Positions 1-7,516 are shown, counted from the first letter of the stretch. The stretch: 16,978 nucleotides of DNA from JBGPFS01 sp041483455 (GCA_041483455.1 JBGPFS010000029.1:1-16978), one strand, 5' to 3'. Notes: generated by a model from the letters alone, not told the origin. Made by a program: numbers and translations.

Positions 1-1
1 C

Positions 2-1252
2 CCGGAGGACCACGACGGCCGGATCGATCTCGAGCGCCTCGAGGCGGAGCTGATCGCCCGGGCCGACCGTCCGCTGAAGATCGGCTCGTTCTCGGCCGCC
101 TCGAACGTGACCGGGGTGATCAGCGATGTCCGGGCGATCTCGATCCTCCTCCATCGCCATGGCGCGCTGTCGTTCTGGGACTTCGCTGCGGCCGCGCCCT
201 ACGTCTCGATCGACATGGGGCCGTTCGCGGCGATCGCGGCGGGTGCCGGCGGCGGGCGCGAGACGGACCCGCTCGCCTACAAGGACGCGATCTTCATCTC
301 GCCCCACAAGTTCATCGGGGGGCCGGGCACCCCGGGTGTGCTCGTGGCGCGCCAGGAGCTCTTCCGGAACCGCGTCCCGAGCGTGCCCGGCGGCGGAACG
401 GTCGCCTACGTCAACCCGACCGAGCACGTCTACCTGGCCGACATCGAGCAGCGCGAGGAGGGCGGAACGCCGGCGATCGTCGAGTCGATCCGGGCCGGCC
501 TGGTGTTCGGACTCAAGGAGGCGGTCGGGGCCGCGGCGATCCGGGAGCGCGAGGAGTCCTTCATCCGGCGGGCGATCGAGCGCTGGGGTCGCCACCCGAA
601 GATCGAGATCCTCGGCAATCCGGCCCTCGACCGCCTGTCGATCGTCTCGTTCGTCATCCGCCACCCCGGCCCCGATGGCTCGCGCCGCTACCTCCACCAC
701 AACTACGTGGTGGCCCTGCTCAACGATCTGTTCGGGATCCAGTCGCGGGGCGGCTGCTCGTGCGCCGGGCCGTATGGCCACCGGCTGCTGGGGATCGACC
801 TCGAGCGCTCACACGAATTCGCCCGGCAGATCGGCCGGGGCTGTGAGGGGATCAAGCCGGGCTGGGTCCGGGTCAATTTCAACTACTTCATCAGCGAGGC
901 GGTGTTCGAGTTCATCCTCGACGCGGTCGAGCAGGTGGCCGACGCCGGCTGGCGGCTCCTGCCGCACTACCGGTTCGAGCCGGCGACCGGGTTGTGGCGT
1001 CACGCCGGCGGGACCGCCGAGCCGCCGCTCAGCCTGCGCGACGTCGGCTGGGGAGATGGCCTGATGAGCTGGCCGTCGCACCACCGGACCGAGCCCGAAT
1101 CCGCCCTGGCCCACTACCTGGCCGAGGCGCGTCGGATCCTGGCCGACCCGCCCGCGCCGCCGCCGGCGCCCGAGCCGATCGTCGTCGACGACGACTTCGA
1201 GACGCTCCGCTGGTTCCCGCTCCCCGACGAGGTGGCCGTCCTCGAGCGGTGA
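2..1252 (+). CDS. Class V aminotransferase / cysteine desulfurase-like PLP enzyme (5' end missing)
   Basis: Aminotransferase class V (SufS/NifS-like fold) enzyme, probably cytosolic. The reading frame is open to the left edge, so the N-terminus lies outside the window. The GTG at 107 is internal, because it sits within the conserved block GSFSAASNVTGV. The stretch SPHKFIGGPGTPG carries the expected PLP Schiff-base lysine (codon 308-310). Upstream of it FWDFAAAAPYV fits the cofactor-binding Asp strand. A pair of cysteines in RGGCSCAGPYGH (codons 755-757 and 761-763) lies where cysteine desulfurases carry their mobile sulfur-accepting Cys, but I cannot tell whether either is catalytic. The tail after about nt 1000 is Pro/Ala rich and longer than in SufS, typical of a larger uncharacterised class V subgroup. 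No partner such as sufU or a Fe-S scaffold gene is visible downstream. Family call is firm; the substrate is unknown. Confidence 0.85.
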   Translation, partial: PEDHDGRIDLERLEAELIARADRPLKIGSFSAASNVTGVISDVRAISILLHRHGALSFWDFAAAAPYVSIDMGPFAAIAAGAGGGRETDPLAYKDAIFISPHKFIGGPGTPGVLVARQELFRNRVPSVPGGGTVAYVNPTEHVYLADIEQREEGGTPAIVESIRAGLVFGLKEAVGAAAIREREESFIRRAIERWGRHPKIEILGNPALDRLSIVSFVIRHPGPDGSRRYLHHNYVVALLNDLFGIQSRGGCSCAGPYGHRLLGIDLERSHEFARQIGRGCEGIKPGWVRVNFNYFISEAVFEFILDAVEQVADAGWRLLPHYRFEPATGLWRHAGGTAEPPLSLRDVGWGDGLMSWPSHHRTEPESALAHYLAEARRILADPPAPPPAPEPIVVDDDFETLRWFPLPDEVAVLER

Positions 1253-1304
1253 CGGTCCGCTCGCGCTGACGGCCGGCTGGCCATCCGGACGGCGGCCGCG
1301 GACG

Positions 1305-1342
1305 TAGACACGGTTGACGCCGTCTCGCGGCGCCCGCATCCT
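1305..1342 (+). promoter_or_regulatory. Candidate promoter(s) for the nickel permease-regulator operon
   Basis: Two candidates overlap. TTGACG at 1314-1319 is followed after 17 bp by CATCCT at 1337-1342, which would start transcription near 1349. TAGACA at 1305-1310 resembles the TAGACT boxes seen before other genes in this window. Neither is experimentally supported. The gap 1253-1374 holds nothing else apart from the metal-box-like site described separately. Confidence 0.4.
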
Positions 1343-1343
1343 A

Positions 1344-1359
1344 TCGCAACCGCTTGCAA
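1344..1359 (+). promoter_or_regulatory. Nur-box-like operator (TCGCAA-N4-TTGCAA)
   Basis: Two TTGCAA-type hexamers, TCGCAA (1344-1349) and TTGCAA (1354-1359), are separated by 4 bp. The described Streptomyces Nur box is tTGCaa-N5-ttGCAA, so this matches 11 of 12 conserved bases with a spacer one base short. It lies between the predicted -10 element and the start codon of a nickel/cobalt permease that is co-transcribed with a Fur-family gene, which is where a repressor site is expected. Confidence 0.45.
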
Positions 1360-1374
1360 CAAGGACCGTCGCCC

Positions 1375-2391
1375 GTGCTGCCCGCCATCCATCTCGACAT
1401 CGCGTTCCTGGCCGTCGCCACCGCGGGCGGGAGCCTGGGACTCCTGACCACGGCCCTCGTCCTCGGCTTCCGCCATGGGATCGACTGGGACCACATCGCC
1501 GCGATCACGGACATCACCTCGAGCACGGCCTCGGCCGATGCCGGCGAGGAGGCCCACGAGGTCGAGCATCGCGCGATGCGCGAGCTCGTGTCGGGACACG
1601 CGCATGAGCACGGTGGACCGAGCGAGCTCCACGCCCATGACCTGGGCCCGGGCGCCGCGACGCTGACCCTCCGGCCCGAAACGCTGTCCATGCGGCATGA
1701 GGCACAGGTCCGTGCTCGGCCGCGCGGCCTCATCCGGGAGCAGCGGCACGCGATCCTCCTCGGAACCCTTTACGCCCTGGGCCATGCGACCGTCGTGGCG
1801 GCGCTGGGGTTCGCGGCCCTCCTGTTCGGGGCGGTCCTTCCGGGCTGGGTCGACCCGATCATGGGTCGGGTCGTGGGGCTGACCCTCGTCTTCCTCGGCG
1901 TCTGGGTCTACGTCTCGCTCTACCAGTACCTCCGCTACGGAGCGGAGTTCCGCCTTCGGAGCCGGTGGATGCTGGTCTTCGCCGCGATCCGCGGGAGCTG
2001 GCGGCGTCTCCAGGCCCGGCTGCACGGCCACGAGCACGTCGCTCCGATCGAGATGAGCTCGTACGGGCCGAGGACCGCCTTCGGGGTCGGGATGATCCAC
2101 GGGATCGGCGCCGAGACCGGGACGCAGGTCCTGCTGATCGCGGCGATCGGCGGAGCGAGCGGTGCCGGCCTCGGGATCCCGATGATGATCGCGTTCATCG
2201 TCGGTCTTCTGGTCGCGAACACGATCATCGTGATCCTGACCGCCAGCGGGTTCACGGCCAGCCGGTTCCGCCAGCCGATCTACCTCGGGATCGGGGTCCT
2301 GGCCGGCTCGTTCAGCCTCGTCATCGGGCTGCTCTTCCTGTTCCAGGCCGAGGGCCTCCTGCCGGAGATCAACCGGATCCTCGGGACATGA
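1375..2391 (+). CDS. Nickel/cobalt permease (NiCoT/HoxN-like)
   Basis: Inner-membrane secondary transporter for Ni2+ or Co2+, 338 aa. The NiCoT signature HX4DH is present as RHGIDWDHI at residues 33-41 (H34, D39, H40) in the second hydrophobic segment. YALGHATVV (133-141) matches the family LGHS/T-V-V motif, and MIHGIGAETGTQ (240-251) matches the third conserved block. Several long hydrophobic helices follow (about 128-155, 165-187, 233-262, 268-290, 302-323). A His-rich hydrophilic loop (about 56-90, seven His) lies after the first helices and may capture metal. I chose GTG 1375 because AAGGA (1361-1365) sits 9 bp upstream. An upstream in-frame TTG at 1354 lies inside the putative operator and lacks a ribosome site. 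The stop overlaps the next start (ATGA), implying translational coupling to the Fur-family gene. Ni versus Co cannot be settled from sequence, though the operator favours Ni. Confidence 0.85.
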   Translation: MLPAIHLDIAFLAVATAGGSLGLLTTALVLGFRHGIDWDHIAAITDITSSTASADAGEEAHEVEHRAMRELVSGHAHEHGGPSELHAHDLGPGAATLTLRPETLSMRHEAQVRARPRGLIREQRHAILLGTLYALGHATVVAALGFAALLFGAVLPGWVDPIMGRVVGLTLVFLGVWVYVSLYQYLRYGAEFRLRSRWMLVFAAIRGSWRRLQARLHGHEHVAPIEMSSYGPRTAFGVGMIHGIGAETGTQVLLIAAIGGASGAGLGIPMMIAFIVGLLVANTIIVILTASGFTASRFRQPIYLGIGVLAGSFSLVIGLLFLFQAEGLLPEINRILGT

Positions 2392-2954
2392 CGCAGGGAG
2401 CCGGGACCGACCGCGCGGTCCGCGAACGCTCCGCCGAACGACCCATCGGCGCAGCCGGCCCGTCGGCCTGGACGGCCGTGGCCGACCTGCTGCACGAGCG
2501 GGGCCTGCGCTGGACGCCCCAGCGTCGGCGGCTCGTCGACGTCCTCGTCGGCACCGACGGCCATGTCACCGGATCGGAGCTCGTCGAGCGCTGCCGGGAC
2601 GTCGACCCGACCACGACCCCCTCGACCGTCTACCGGACCCTCGCGGTCCTCGAGGACCTCGGCTTGGTCCGTCATCACCACGGGATGGACGGGCGGGAGG
2701 AGTTCCACGTCCTGCCCGACGAGGAGCACGGCCACCTCTATTGCCGGGGCTGCGGTGGCGAGTGGGAGATCGCCGCGGCCGAGGCGGCCACGATCGCCGA
2801 GGCCTTCCACCGGGGTCGGGCGTTCGACGTCGATCCGTCCCACGTCACGATCGTCGGGACCTGCGCCGGGTGCCGGGAGGGGCTCGCGGCTGAGCCCCGA
2901 GCGACGCCCGAGAGCCGGTGGAGCGTCCCCCGACCGCGGGCCCGGACCGGCTAG
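2388..2954 (+). CDS. Fur-family metalloregulator (candidate Nur, nickel-responsive)
   Basis: Fur superfamily winged-helix repressor, 188 aa from this start. The DNA-binding domain begins near residue 28 (LLHERGLRWTPQRRRLVDVL), with the recognition helix around TTPSTVYRTLAVLEDLGLV. The dimerisation half contains the metal-ligand-rich HHHGMDGREEFHV and EEHGHLYC segments. Two CxxC pairs (CRGC and CAGC) form the usual structural zinc site. The start ATG overlaps the permease stop (ATGA, 2388-2391) but has no clear ribosome site, so coupling is likely. An in-frame GTG at 2478 would give a shorter protein (MADLLHERGLRW) of more usual N-terminal length. Coupling to a NiCoT permease and the Nur-box-like site upstream suggest autoregulated nickel control. 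Zur or Fur specificity is not excluded. The C-terminal 25 residues are a basic, Pro/Arg-rich extension. The stop codon overlaps that of convergent fabI. Confidence 0.85.
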   Translation: MTQGAGTDRAVRERSAERPIGAAGPSAWTAVADLLHERGLRWTPQRRRLVDVLVGTDGHVTGSELVERCRDVDPTTTPSTVYRTLAVLEDLGLVRHHHGMDGREEFHVLPDEEHGHLYCRGCGGEWEIAAAEAATIAEAFHRGRAFDVDPSHVTIVGTCAGCREGLAAEPRATPESRWSVPRPRARTG

Positions 2955-3736
2955 CCGGCGCTCGGCACGCCCAGGATGTTGAAGCCGCCGTCGACGTGGA
3001 TGGTCTCGCCGGTCACCGCGGACGACAGGTCGGAGGCAAGGTAGAGCGCGGTCCGCCCGACGTCCTCGGGGGTGATGTTCGCGCGCAGCGGGGCGACCTC
3101 GGCGAACGCCCCGTACATCTTCTTGAAGCCCGCGATCCCCGTTGCCGCGAGGGTCCGGACCGGCCCGGCGCTGATGGCGTTCACCCGCACGCCGGCCGGG
3201 CCAAGGTCGGCCGCCAGGTAGCGGACCGAGGCCTCGAGGGCCGCCTTCGCGACGCCCATCACGTTGTAGTGGCTGACGACCTTCTCGGCCCCGTAGTAGC
3301 TCAGGGTCATGACCGAGCTGCCCGGCCGGAGGACGCCGGCGTTCCGGGCCTCCCGCACGAGTGCCACGAGCGAGTAGGCGGAAACGTCGAGCGCGAGGGC
3401 GAAGCCGTCGCGCGAGGTGTCGACGAACCCGCCGTCGAGGTCCTCGCGACGGGCGAAGGCGAGGGCGTGGACGAGGACGTCGACGGGGCCACGCTCGGCC
3501 GCCCACTTCGCGAAGACGGCCCGGATCTGCTCGTCCGACTGGACGTCGCACGGCTGCACGAACGTCGAGCCGATCGAGTCGGCCAGCGGCCGGACCCGCT
3601 TCTCGATGAGGCTCTCGACCGAGCTGAAGCCGACCTCTGCGCCGGCTCCGTGGAGCGCCTGGGCGATCCCCCAGGCGATCGAGTGGTCGTTCGCCACCCC
3701 GAAGATGAGCGCCTTCCTGCCGTCGAGCAGCCCCAT
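2951..3736 (-). CDS. fabI: Enoyl-[acyl-carrier-protein] reductase (NADH), FabI type
   Basis: Last reductive step of each cycle of type II fatty acid elongation, a cytosolic tetrameric short-chain dehydrogenase relative. The 261-aa length is normal for FabI. GLLDGRKALIFGVANDHSIAWGIA at the N-terminus is the FabI nucleotide-binding signature, which differs from the ordinary SDR GxxxGxG. The catalytic pair is Y157-x6-K164 in HYNVMGVAKAAL, with the additional FabI tyrosine at 147-148 (LSYYGAEK). The substrate-loop region GPVRTLAATGIAGF and the C-terminal VTGETIHVDGGFNILG are also typical. Start at 3736: GGGAGG lies 6-7 bp upstream on the minus strand. An in-frame ATG at 3751 lies 5' of that ribosome site and is less likely. 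The gene stands alone, converging on the Fur-family gene and diverging from the HAD gene. Target-enzyme family of triclosan and isoniazid; sensitivity cannot be read here. Confidence 0.95.
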   Translation of the reverse strand: MGLLDGRKALIFGVANDHSIAWGIAQALHGAGAEVGFSSVESLIEKRVRPLADSIGSTFVQPCDVQSDEQIRAVFAKWAAERGPVDVLVHALAFARREDLDGGFVDTSRDGFALALDVSAYSLVALVREARNAGVLRPGSSVMTLSYYGAEKVVSHYNVMGVAKAALEASVRYLAADLGPAGVRVNAISAGPVRTLAATGIAGFKKMYGAFAEVAPLRANITPEDVGRTALYLASDLSSAVTGETIHVDGGFNILGVPSAG

Positions 3737-3825
3737 CGGTGCCTCCCTCATGCCGGTCACGCCGCCGTGGCGTCCCGGCGGTGGCCGGGAGATGCGGGCT
3801 TCGAGGCGTCGCGTCCGGCGGCGGC

Positions 3826-3841
3826 ACTCTACCATCAGGGG
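3826..3841. promoter_or_regulatory. Overlapping divergent -10 elements for the HAD gene (+) and fabI (-)
   Basis: On the plus strand TACCAT (3830-3835) stands 6 nt before the ATG at 3842, the geometry of a leaderless transcript. The AGGGG directly abutting the ATG is too close to serve as a normal ribosome site. On the minus strand TAGAGT (plus positions 3831-3826) overlaps it and would give fabI a leader of about 80 nt. No convincing -35 element is seen for either. Confidence 0.4.
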
Positions 3842-4795
3842 ATGACCGCCTCCCGACGCTCCGTCGGCCGCGATCCCGGCCGACCGATCGCCGCCATCCG
3901 ACCGGATGCCGCGGCATCGGCCGCGACCGACCACGAGGCGCTGCGCGCCGGCCTGCGGGGTGTCCGGGCGTTCCTGCTCGACCTCGACGGCGTGATCATG
4001 ATCGCCGGCCGACCCATCGCCGGCGCGCCGGAGGCGATCGCGACGCTCGAGCGGCGCGGCGTCCCGTACCGGATCGTGACGAACGCGTCGCTCGTCAGCC
4101 GGCGCAGCCTCGCCCGCTGGGGCGAGCGTCTGGGCGCCCCGCTCCCACCCGAGCGGATCCTGTCCGCGCTCTCGGTGAGCGCGGCCTACACCCGCCACCG
4201 CCACCCCGGCGAGCCGCTCTACGTCCTCGCCTCCGAGGACGCGCGCACGGAGTTCGCGGGCCAGCACCTGCTGAGCGATGCGGAGGCCGGGGCACCCGGA
4301 GCCAGGGCGGCCGCCGTCGTGGTCGGCGATTCGCCGGAGGCTGCGACCTACGACAACCTCAACCATGCCTTCCGACTCATCCGGGCGGGCGCCGAGCTGA
4401 TCGGGATGCACCGCAATCCGTGGTGGCTGACCCCGGATGGGCCGACCCTGGACTCCGGCGCGTTCGTGACCGGGCTCGAGTACTCGTCCGGGCGCCGGGC
4501 GACGATCGTCGGGAAGCCGGCACCGGCCTTCTTCCGGGAGGCCGTGGCGGAGATGGCCGCCGGGCCGCTGCCGGGTGGCGGGCATCGGCTGGCCCGCTCC
4601 GAGGTCGCGATGGTCGGCGACGACATCTTCAGCGACGTCCTGGCCGCCCGTCGCCTGGGGTTGCGCGGGATCTTCGTCCGGACCGGCAAGCACGGCGACG
4701 CGGAGCTGGCCGCGGCGGCTGCCCGGAGGCGCGGCGGCGGGGTCCCGGATGCGGTCGCGGCGTCGCTGGCCGAGGTGGTGGCCGCGCTAGACTAG
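3842..4795 (+). CDS. HAD-superfamily hydrolase, subfamily IIA (NagD/HDHD2-like phosphatase)
   Basis: Cytosolic haloacid dehalogenase-type phosphatase, 317 aa; substrates of this subfamily are phospho-sugars, nucleotides, phosphoglycolate or pyridoxal phosphate, and the specific one here is unknown. All four HAD motifs are visible: motif I DLDGV (47-51, nucleophile D47 and acid D49), motif II in RIVTNASL, motif III lysine in IVGKPAPAFF, and motif IV in MVGDDIFSDV. The C2-type cap lies between motifs II and III, as expected for IIA enzymes. The first 40 residues are an Arg/Ala-rich extension not needed for the fold, so a later start is conceivable. I kept ATG 3842 because a -10-like TACCAT is placed for leaderless initiation there. 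The gene is monocistronic: the next gene has its own leader and ribosome site. Confidence 0.88.
   Translation: MTASRRSVGRDPGRPIAAIRPDAAASAATDHEALRAGLRGVRAFLLDLDGVIMIAGRPIAGAPEAIATLERRGVPYRIVTNASLVSRRSLARWGERLGAPLPPERILSALSVSAAYTRHRHPGEPLYVLASEDARTEFAGQHLLSDAEAGAPGARAAAVVVGDSPEAATYDNLNHAFRLIRAGAELIGMHRNPWWLTPDGPTLDSGAFVTGLEYSSGRRATIVGKPAPAFFREAVAEMAAGPLPGGGHRLARSEVAMVGDDIFSDVLAARRLGLRGIFVRTGKHGDAELAAAAARRRGGGVPDAVAASLAEVVAALD
4788..4793 (+). promoter_or_regulatory. Candidate -10 box TAGACT upstream of the aldehyde dehydrogenase
   Basis: TAGACT overlaps the end of the HAD gene and is preceded by C, giving CTAGACT as at 6580 and 15586. Transcription from here would produce a leader of about 78 nt before ATG 4878. 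There is no recognisable -35. The 82-bp gap 4796-4877 otherwise contains only the AGGGGAG ribosome site (4864-4870). Confidence 0.3.
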
Positions 4796-4877
4796 GGGTC
4801 CAGATACCGGCTCACGGAGCGGCGCCCATCCCAGCGCCCGCGGACCCCCGGACCACCCGAGACAGGGGAGACGACCG

Positions 4878-6458
4878 ATGACCAGCGAGGCGACCCCGCG
4901 CCTGAAGATCACCTATGCGACCCTCCGTAACGACAACGAGCAGCTCCACGCGGCCTATGAGGCCGGTCTGGCCACCGCCCGGGCCCAGCTGGGCCGCGAC
5001 CACCCCAACGTGATCGGCGGCAGGACCCGGGCCGGCGACGGGGTGACGACGGTCCACAGCCCGATCGACACCCGGATCGTCGTGGGCACGTTCGCCAAGG
5101 GGACGCGCCAGGATGTCGTCGACGCGATCGCGGCGGCCCGGGCGGCGCAGCCAGGCTGGGCGGCGACCCCGTGGCGCGAGCGCCTGACCATCGTCCGGCG
5201 GGCCGCCGAGCTGATCAGCCAGCGCCAGATGGTCTACGGCGCCGACATGGCGATCGAGGTCGGCAAGAACCGGCTGGAGGCGCTCGGCGAGGTCGAGGAG
5301 GCGGCCGACCTCCTGCGCTACTACTCCGACGTGTTCGAGCGGAACGACGGCTACGACCACCCCATGGAGAACCTCGGCGATGCCGCGGTCCACACCCGGT
5401 CCGTCCTCCGGCCGTTCGGCGTCTTCGCCGTCATCAGCCCGTTCAACTTCCCGATGGCGCTGTCCGCCGGACCGTGCTCCGGCGCCCTCATCGCCGGCAA
5501 CGCGGTCGTCTTCAAGCCCTCGACGACCGCGCCGCTGTCGGGCGTGAACATGGTCGAGGCCTTCCGCGACGCCGGGCTCCCGGACGGCTGCCTCAACCTG
5601 GTCATGGGTCCCGGCGAGACGGTCGGCGACGAGCTCCAGACGAACCCCGGGATCGACGGGATCGTCTTCACCGGCTCGTACGAGGTCGGCTTCGACCTGT
5701 TCCGGCGCTTCTCGACCCGCTTCCCCCGACCGTGCATCGTGGAGATGGGCGGCAAGAACCCGGCGATCGTGACCGCCCGGGCCGACCTGGAGGAAGCGGC
5801 CGAGGGGATCATGCGCTCGGCCTTCGGGTTCGGTGGCCAGAAGTGCTCGGCGAACAGCCGGGTCTACGTGGAGCGGTCCGTTCACGACGAGCTCGTCCGG
5901 CTGCTCGTCGAGAAGACCGCGGCGATCACGATCGGCGATCCGCTCCCGCGCGAGAACTGGCTCGGCCCGGTCATCGACCAGCGAGCGGTCGACCGGCACC
6001 AGGCGGCGGTCGCCGAGGCACGCCGCGATGGGACCGTGTTCACCGGCGGCGAGCGGCTCACCGACCGGGGCCTCGAGCGCGGGTTCTACGTCGAGCCGAC
6101 CGTGGTCGGGGGCCTGCCGACCGATCACCGGCTCTTCCGGGACGAGCTCTTCGCCCCGCTGACGGCCGTGGCCGCGGTGGATTCGCTCGACGAGGCGATC
6201 CGGCTCGCGAACGAGAGCGTGTACGGGCTCACCGCCGGGATCTTCAGCGAAGATCCGGCCGAGACCCGGCGCTTCCTCGACACCATCGAGGCGGGCGTCC
6301 TCTACGTGAACCGGCGGGCCGGCGCCACGACGGGCGCCTGGCCGGGAGTCCAGGCCTTCGGCGGCTGGAAGGGCTCCGGTTCGACCGGCAAGGCCGGCTT
6401 GTCGATGTACTACCCGGCCCAGTTCCTGCGGGAACAGAGCCATACGATCGTCGACTGA
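4878..6458 (+). CDS. Aldehyde dehydrogenase, 1-pyrroline-5-carboxylate (glutamate semialdehyde) dehydrogenase-like
   Basis: NAD(P)-dependent oxidation of an aldehyde to an acid, 526 aa, cytosolic. Catalytic elements in order: N190 in SPFNFPMALSAGP, the cofactor loop GSYEVG (266-271), general base E289 in EMGGKNPAIV, and nucleophile C323 in FGGQKCSANSRVYV. The C-terminal block TTGAWPGVQAFGGWKGSGSTGKA resembles the TTGA-x2-G-x-QPFGG segment of proline-pathway P5C dehydrogenases (RocA/PruA) more than it does succinate-semialdehyde dehydrogenases. The product would be glutamate if the substrate is P5C. The start is supported by AGGGGAG (4864-4870) 7 bp upstream. No proline dehydrogenase gene is in the window, so P5C is a family-based suggestion. 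Oxidation of a semialdehyde made by the aminotransferase encoded at 7717 is the main alternative. Confidence 0.85.
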   Translation: MTSEATPRLKITYATLRNDNEQLHAAYEAGLATARAQLGRDHPNVIGGRTRAGDGVTTVHSPIDTRIVVGTFAKGTRQDVVDAIAAARAAQPGWAATPWRERLTIVRRAAELISQRQMVYGADMAIEVGKNRLEALGEVEEAADLLRYYSDVFERNDGYDHPMENLGDAAVHTRSVLRPFGVFAVISPFNFPMALSAGPCSGALIAGNAVVFKPSTTAPLSGVNMVEAFRDAGLPDGCLNLVMGPGETVGDELQTNPGIDGIVFTGSYEVGFDLFRRFSTRFPRPCIVEMGGKNPAIVTARADLEEAAEGIMRSAFGFGGQKCSANSRVYVERSVHDELVRLLVEKTAAITIGDPLPRENWLGPVIDQRAVDRHQAAVAEARRDGTVFTGGERLTDRGLERGFYVEPTVVGGLPTDHRLFRDELFAPLTAVAAVDSLDEAIRLANESVYGLTAGIFSEDPAETRRFLDTIEAGVLYVNRRAGATTGAWPGVQAFGGWKGSGSTGKAGLSMYYPAQFLREQSHTIVD

Positions 6459-6469
6459 CAGGGCCAGCC

Positions 6470-6494
6470 GGAGCCAGTGCGCACTGCCGGCTCC
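6470..6494 (+). terminator. Hairpin after the aldehyde dehydrogenase (possible terminator)
   Basis: Twelve bases after the stop, GGAGC-CAGTGC (6470-6480) faces GCACTG-CCG-GCTCC (6481-6494), giving a stem with a 3-nt bulge around the perfect 12-bp palindrome CAGTGCGCACTG. No T-tract follows, so it would be an atypical terminator in this GC-rich genome, or a protein site. Confidence 0.35.
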
Positions 6495-6580
6495 CGACCC
6501 GACCGTTCATTCGTTGACCGCTGGAACCACTTTCAAGTACCGCGACCTCCGTACTATCGTCACGCGCCTCGGGGGCGACC

Positions 6581-6586
6581 TAGACT
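6581..6586 (+). promoter_or_regulatory. Candidate -10 box TAGACT upstream of the GGDEF-like gene
   Basis: TAGACT, within the recurring CTAGACT string, lies 36 nt before the GTG at 6623, leaving room for a leader with the GGAG ribosome site at 6614-6617. A TTGACC at 6514-6519 is present further upstream but not at a useful distance. Confidence 0.4.
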
Positions 6587-6622
6587 GCGGCTCCAACGAT
6601 CCGATCCAGCTTCGGAGCCTTC

Positions 6623-7513
6623 GTGGATCAGCAGACCCTCATGCAGTTCCTGGTCGTCGCGGTGGTCGCGAACATCGTGGTCATCGCGGTCGCCATCTTC
6701 GCGATGCGTCGCTCGCGGGGCGACGGAGCGGAGCTCATGCCGGCTGTCTCACAGGGCAGCCTGGCGGTCGCCAATGGACCCAAGGGGCCGATCGCCGTCC
6801 CGCCCGACGCCGGGGATCGGCCCCACGGCGCCTCGGTCGGTGTCCCGACGGTCCCGTCGAGCGGTGCTCTGCTCCAGCCGCTGAGCCTGACCTCAGGGTC
6901 GGCGACGATGGCGGACGAGGACGTGCCGCAGGCGACCGCGACGGCGACCGTGGCCGCCCCCGAGATGACCACCGACACCGTCTCGCCGACTCCGGCCGCG
7001 CCCGCCCTCGGCCCTGCCGGTCCCCTCATCGATCCCGGGAGCGGGCTCCCGGCCCGGATCGCCTGGGAGGTCGCCCTCGGTCGCGAGGAGCCCCGCTTCG
7101 CCCGCTATCGGCGCCTGGTCTCGATCGTCGTCGTCGAGCTCGACGGGCTCGTTGCGCTGGCCGAACGGCTCGGGCAGGCGACCGCGGACCGGCTCATCCC
7201 GCCCGTCGCGACCACGCTCTCTCGCTTCGCCCGCCAGGCCGACCTCGTCGCCCAGGTCGACCATGGCCGGTTCCTGCTCATGCTCCCGGAGACCGACGAG
7301 GTCGCGGTCATCAACTACATCGAGCGGGTGCGCGAGGCGTGCGACATGTGGCTCTCGACCGGCGCGGTCTCGGTCCGGCTGGCGATCGGTTGGGCGAGCC
7401 CGCCTCCGGGCGGTACGCTGGCCGACGCGTTCCGGATCGCGGAAGAGCGGATGCAGGCGGATCGCCGCCACGGGGAGGGCCGCGGGCCGGCCGGAGGCGC
7501 CGAGCCGCGCTGA
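6623..7513 (+). CDS. Membrane-anchored protein with degenerate GGDEF-like domain
   Basis: Single N-terminal transmembrane helix (about residues 8-27, VVAVVANIVVIAVAIFAM), followed by a long Ala/Pro/Thr-rich linker (about 30-135) and a C-terminal domain (about 137-285) that aligns with diguanylate cyclase folds. Entry is DPGSGLPARIAWE (compare DxLTGLxNR), then a hydrophobic strand with acidic end (SIVVVELDGL, 167-176), the helix ALAERLGQATADRLI, and a strand-turn-strand where the GGDEF motif should be. The turn reads QVDHGRFLLMLPETD: GGDEF has become DHGRF (213-217), so catalysis is not expected. A role as a GTP or c-di-GMP sensor, or as a partner of an active cyclase, is inference. GTG 6623 has GGAG 5 bp upstream. 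The linker sequence shows no known motif. The gene is flanked by its own promoter and by tandem repeats, so it is probably monocistronic. Confidence 0.7.
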   Translation: MDQQTLMQFLVVAVVANIVVIAVAIFAMRRSRGDGAELMPAVSQGSLAVANGPKGPIAVPPDAGDRPHGASVGVPTVPSSGALLQPLSLTSGSATMADEDVPQATATATVAAPEMTTDTVSPTPAAPALGPAGPLIDPGSGLPARIAWEVALGREEPRFARYRRLVSIVVVELDGLVALAERLGQATADRLIPPVATTLSRFARQADLVAQVDHGRFLLMLPETDEVAVINYIERVREACDMWLSTGAVSVRLAIGWASPPPGGTLADAFRIAEERMQADRRHGEGRGPAGGAEPR

Positions 7514-7516
7514 CGG

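Noticed and set aside
107..1252. GTG 107 as the true start of the class V aminotransferase
   Set aside because: The frame is open to the window edge and the residues before 107 belong to a conserved block (GSFSAASN), so the gene starts upstream of the window.
1114..2100. Long minus-strand open frame opposite the permease gene
   Set aside because: Composition-driven shadow: no family resemblance and low-complexity Arg/Asp/Glu/Gly content. Similar long antisense frames accompany every gene in this window.
2951..4693. Extended minus-strand frame reading through from the HAD gene into fabI
   Set aside because: Only the last 261 residues resemble a protein family. The part opposite the HAD gene is antisense noise, and the GGGAGG site fixes the fabI start at 3736.
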